Of a DNA stretch of 7,545 nucleotides, positions 6,159 through 7,545 are shown piece by piece (position 1 is the stretch's first letter; each line of letters begins with the position of its first letter). The notes under the pieces are model-generated. The model was not told the origin of the DNA. It saw nothing but the letters and a program-made list of their open reading frames with translations, and did no database searches. Origin of the DNA: Bacteroidales bacterium UBA3856 (lineage in GTDB: Bacteria; Bacteroidota; Bacteroidia; Bacteroidales; UBA932); contig DGHE01000060.1 in NCBI GenBank assembly GCA_002392525.1, positions 1-7,545 on the forward strand, read 5' to 3'. The position numbers and the translations under genes are program-made.

Positions 6159-6548
6159 ATGGCAAAGAAAACTACAACTACCAAGAAAAGAGTTGTCAAG
6201 GTGGAAGCTACGGGCCAGGCCCATATCTCCTCTACCTTCAACAACGTCATCGTTTCCCTGTGCAACGCCCAGGGTCAGGTGATCAGCTGGTCTTCCGCCG
6301 GTAAGTGCGGTTTCCGCGGCTCCAAGAAGAATACTCCTTACGCCGCCCAGATGGCCGCAGAAGATGCGTCCAAGACCGCCTTCGACGCTGGTCTCCGCAA
6401 GGTCAAGTGCTATGTGAAGGGCCCGGGTGCCGGTCGTGAGAGCGCCATCCGTACCATCAACAATGCAGGTATCGTGGTCACTGAGATCATCGACGTTACC
6501 CCTATGCCGCACAATGGTTGCCGTCCTAAGGGCCGCCGTAAAGTTTAA
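6159..6548 (+). CDS. rpsK: 30S ribosomal protein S11
   Basis: This 129-residue protein is S11, which lies on the small-subunit platform and helps select correct tRNA through its contacts near the 3' end of 16S rRNA. Landmarks are [14 protein letters not shown] (about 19-32), the central [31 protein letters not shown], and the C-terminal [18 protein letters not shown]. The asparagine-glycine pair in PHNGC is the site that becomes isoaspartate in E. coli S11, and it is conserved here. Length and start ([11 protein letters not shown]) are normal. It follows rpsM by 13 nt and precedes rpsD by 19 nt, with a TT before the ATG and no SD. Confidence 0.98.
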   Translation: MAKKTTTTKKRVVKVEATGQAHISSTFNNVIVSLCNAQGQVISWSSAGKCGFRGSKKNTPYAAQMAAEDASKTAFDAGLRKVKCYVKGPGAGRESAIRTINNAGIVVTEIIDVTPMPHNGCRPKGRRKV

Positions 6549-6567
6549 TTTTAATTAAAGAAGAACT

Positions 6568-7170
6568 ATGGCAAGATATACTGGTCCTACCACTCGCATC
6601 GCCCGTAAGTTCGGCGAGCCCATCTATGGCCCTGACAAAAACTTCGAAAAGAGAAATACCCCTCCCGGACAGCATGGCCTTGCTGCCAAGCGCAAGAAGC
6701 AGAAGGAGTATGGTACTCAGCTGAAGGAAAAGCAGAAAGTGAAGTACATGTACGGTGTGCTGGAGCGTCAGTTCCGTAACACCTACGCCCGTGCCGCCCG
6801 CATGAAGGGCCAGACCGGTGAGAACCTCATCCTCCTGCTCGAAGCCCGTCTGGACAACCTGGTGTACCGTCTCGGTATCGCCCCCAGCCGTGCCGCTGCC
6901 CGTCAGCTGGTCCTCCACCGTCACATCACCCTCGACGGTGTCGTCTGCAACATCCCCTCCTGCCAGGTGAAGCCCGGTCAGGTAATCGCCGTCCGTGAGC
7001 GCTCCAAGAGCCTCGAGGTCATCACTAACAGCGTAGCTAACGCCACCAAGTATTCCTGGCTGGAGTTTGACGCTGCTTCCCTCTGCGGCAAGTTCCTGAA
7101 CGTTCCCGCCCGCGAGGAGATTCCCGAGAGCATCAACGAGCAGCTCATCGTTGACCTCTACTCCAAGTAA
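6568..7170 (+). CDS. rpsD: 30S ribosomal protein S4, zinc-free type
   Basis: This 200-residue protein is S4, a primary 16S rRNA binder that nucleates small-subunit assembly and forms part of the mRNA entry site. In E. coli it is also the translational repressor of the alpha operon. The S4 RNA-binding domain is clear at about residues 92-155: [20 protein letters not shown], then [12 protein letters not shown]. The N-terminal part reads [20 protein letters not shown] with PPGQHG near residue 33 and lacks the four-cysteine zinc knuckle of the other S4 type. The C-terminal [16 protein letters not shown] is typical. It is 23 nt before rpoA. Autoregulation by S4 is known in E. coli, but I see no matching leader structure here. 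Confidence 0.98.
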   Translation: MARYTGPTTRIARKFGEPIYGPDKNFEKRNTPPGQHGLAAKRKKQKEYGTQLKEKQKVKYMYGVLERQFRNTYARAARMKGQTGENLILLLEARLDNLVYRLGIAPSRAAARQLVLHRHITLDGVVCNIPSCQVKPGQVIAVRERSKSLEVITNSVANATKYSWLEFDAASLCGKFLNVPAREEIPESINEQLIVDLYSK

Positions 7171-7193
7171 CAGAATTTAACACCAGAAACATT

Positions 7194-7545
7194 ATGGCAA
7201 TCTTAGCATTTCAAAAACCGGACAAGGTGATCATGCTTGAAGGCACCGAGACCGTGGGACGCTTTGAGTTCCGGCCCCTGGAGCCTGGCTACGGCCAGAC
7301 CATCGGCAACGCTCTCCGTCGCATTCTGCTCGCCTCCCTGGAAGGTTTCGCTATCTCTCAGATCCAGATTGCCGGGGTACAGGACGAATTTCAGACTATC
7401 CCCGGTGTCATCGAGGGAATGCAGGACATCATTCTGAACCTGAAGCAGGTACGCTTCCGCAGAATGGTTGATACTGTAGACTCCGAGGTGGCGAACATCA
7501 CCATCAGCGGCAAACAGGAATTTACCGCTGAGGACATCTCCAAAG
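7194..7545 (+). CDS. rpoA: RNA polymerase alpha subunit, N-terminal part
   Basis: The first 117 codons of the alpha subunit are present; the gene runs off the window end without a stop. Alpha dimerises through its N-terminal domain and scaffolds assembly of beta and beta-prime; the missing C-terminal domain contacts promoters and activators. The start [17 protein letters not shown] is typical of Bacteroidota. The core signature [20 protein letters not shown] includes the conserved arginine pair used in dimer and beta contacts. It is followed by [18 protein letters not shown], another alpha-NTD hallmark. The frame is taken from the ATG at 7194, which has TT before it and lies 23 nt after rpsD. 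Together with S13, S11 and S4 upstream, this is the usual alpha-operon order. Confidence 0.97.
   Translation, partial: MAILAFQKPDKVIMLEGTETVGRFEFRPLEPGYGQTIGNALRRILLASLEGFAISQIQIAGVQDEFQTIPGVIEGMQDIILNLKQVRFRRMVDTVDSEVANITISGKQEFTAEDISK

Noticed and set aside
5792..6265. Long minus-strand open frames over rpsM, rpsK and other ribosomal genes
   Set aside because: They lie wholly opposite clear conserved genes, have no recognisable domains, and arise from the biased codon use of the sense strand.
6541..6567. A/T-rich near-palindrome in the rpsK-rpsD spacer as a promoter or terminator
   Set aside because: It has no GC stem and no TAnnTTTG or -33 TTTG element; it looks like an ordinary A/T-rich leader.

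Overview
The window is a continuous stretch of the spc/alpha ribosomal-protein gene cluster, with all sixteen genes on the + strand. It runs from the 3' end of rplE to the 5' part of rpoA. The order is rplE(partial)-rpsN-rpsH-rplF-rplR-rpsE-rpmD-rplO-secY-map-infA-rpmJ-rpsM-rpsK-rpsD-rpoA(partial). Spacers are 9 to 31 nt with no overlaps, except one 80-nt gap before rpsH. No terminator or recognisable promoter lies inside, so the block is probably read as one long transcript that begins upstream and continues past rpoA.

The organism is most likely a Bacteroidota member, probably of the order Bacteroidales. The protein sequences resemble that group: S14 and S4 lack zinc sites, L36 has a degenerate zinc site, and IF-1 and the RpoA N-terminus read like Bacteroidales versions. 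Most starts lack a Shine-Dalgarno (SD) sequence and sit in A/T-rich leaders, as is usual there. Coding regions are richer in G and C at third positions than in Bacteroides itself, so a higher-GC family such as a Rikenellaceae-like lineage is possible. I cannot settle the family from this window.

Region by region: 1-3233 carries ribosomal proteins L5, S14, S8, L6, L18, S5, L30 and L15. Positions 3245-5606 carry the SecY translocon channel, methionine aminopeptidase and initiation factor IF-1. Positions 5620-7170 carry L36, S13, S11 and S4. Positions 7194-7545 begin the RNA polymerase alpha subunit. Together they make ribosome parts, start translation, trim the initiator methionine, export membrane proteins and assemble RNA polymerase.

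The clearest anomaly is in rpsE (S5). One extra base near 2333-2336 breaks the reading frame at about codon 94, and the normal S5 sequence resumes in the +1 frame. A sequencing or assembly error is most likely, but the junction is also a plausible +1 slip site. Other points are two perfect AGGAGG motifs (before rplR and rplO) in a clade that rarely uses them, a recurring T just before the start codon, an L36 that keeps only half of its zinc ligands, and an unusually long, partly GC-rich rpsN-rpsH spacer. I see no mobile element, CRISPR array, RNA gene or undescribed multi-gene system; this is a core housekeeping region.
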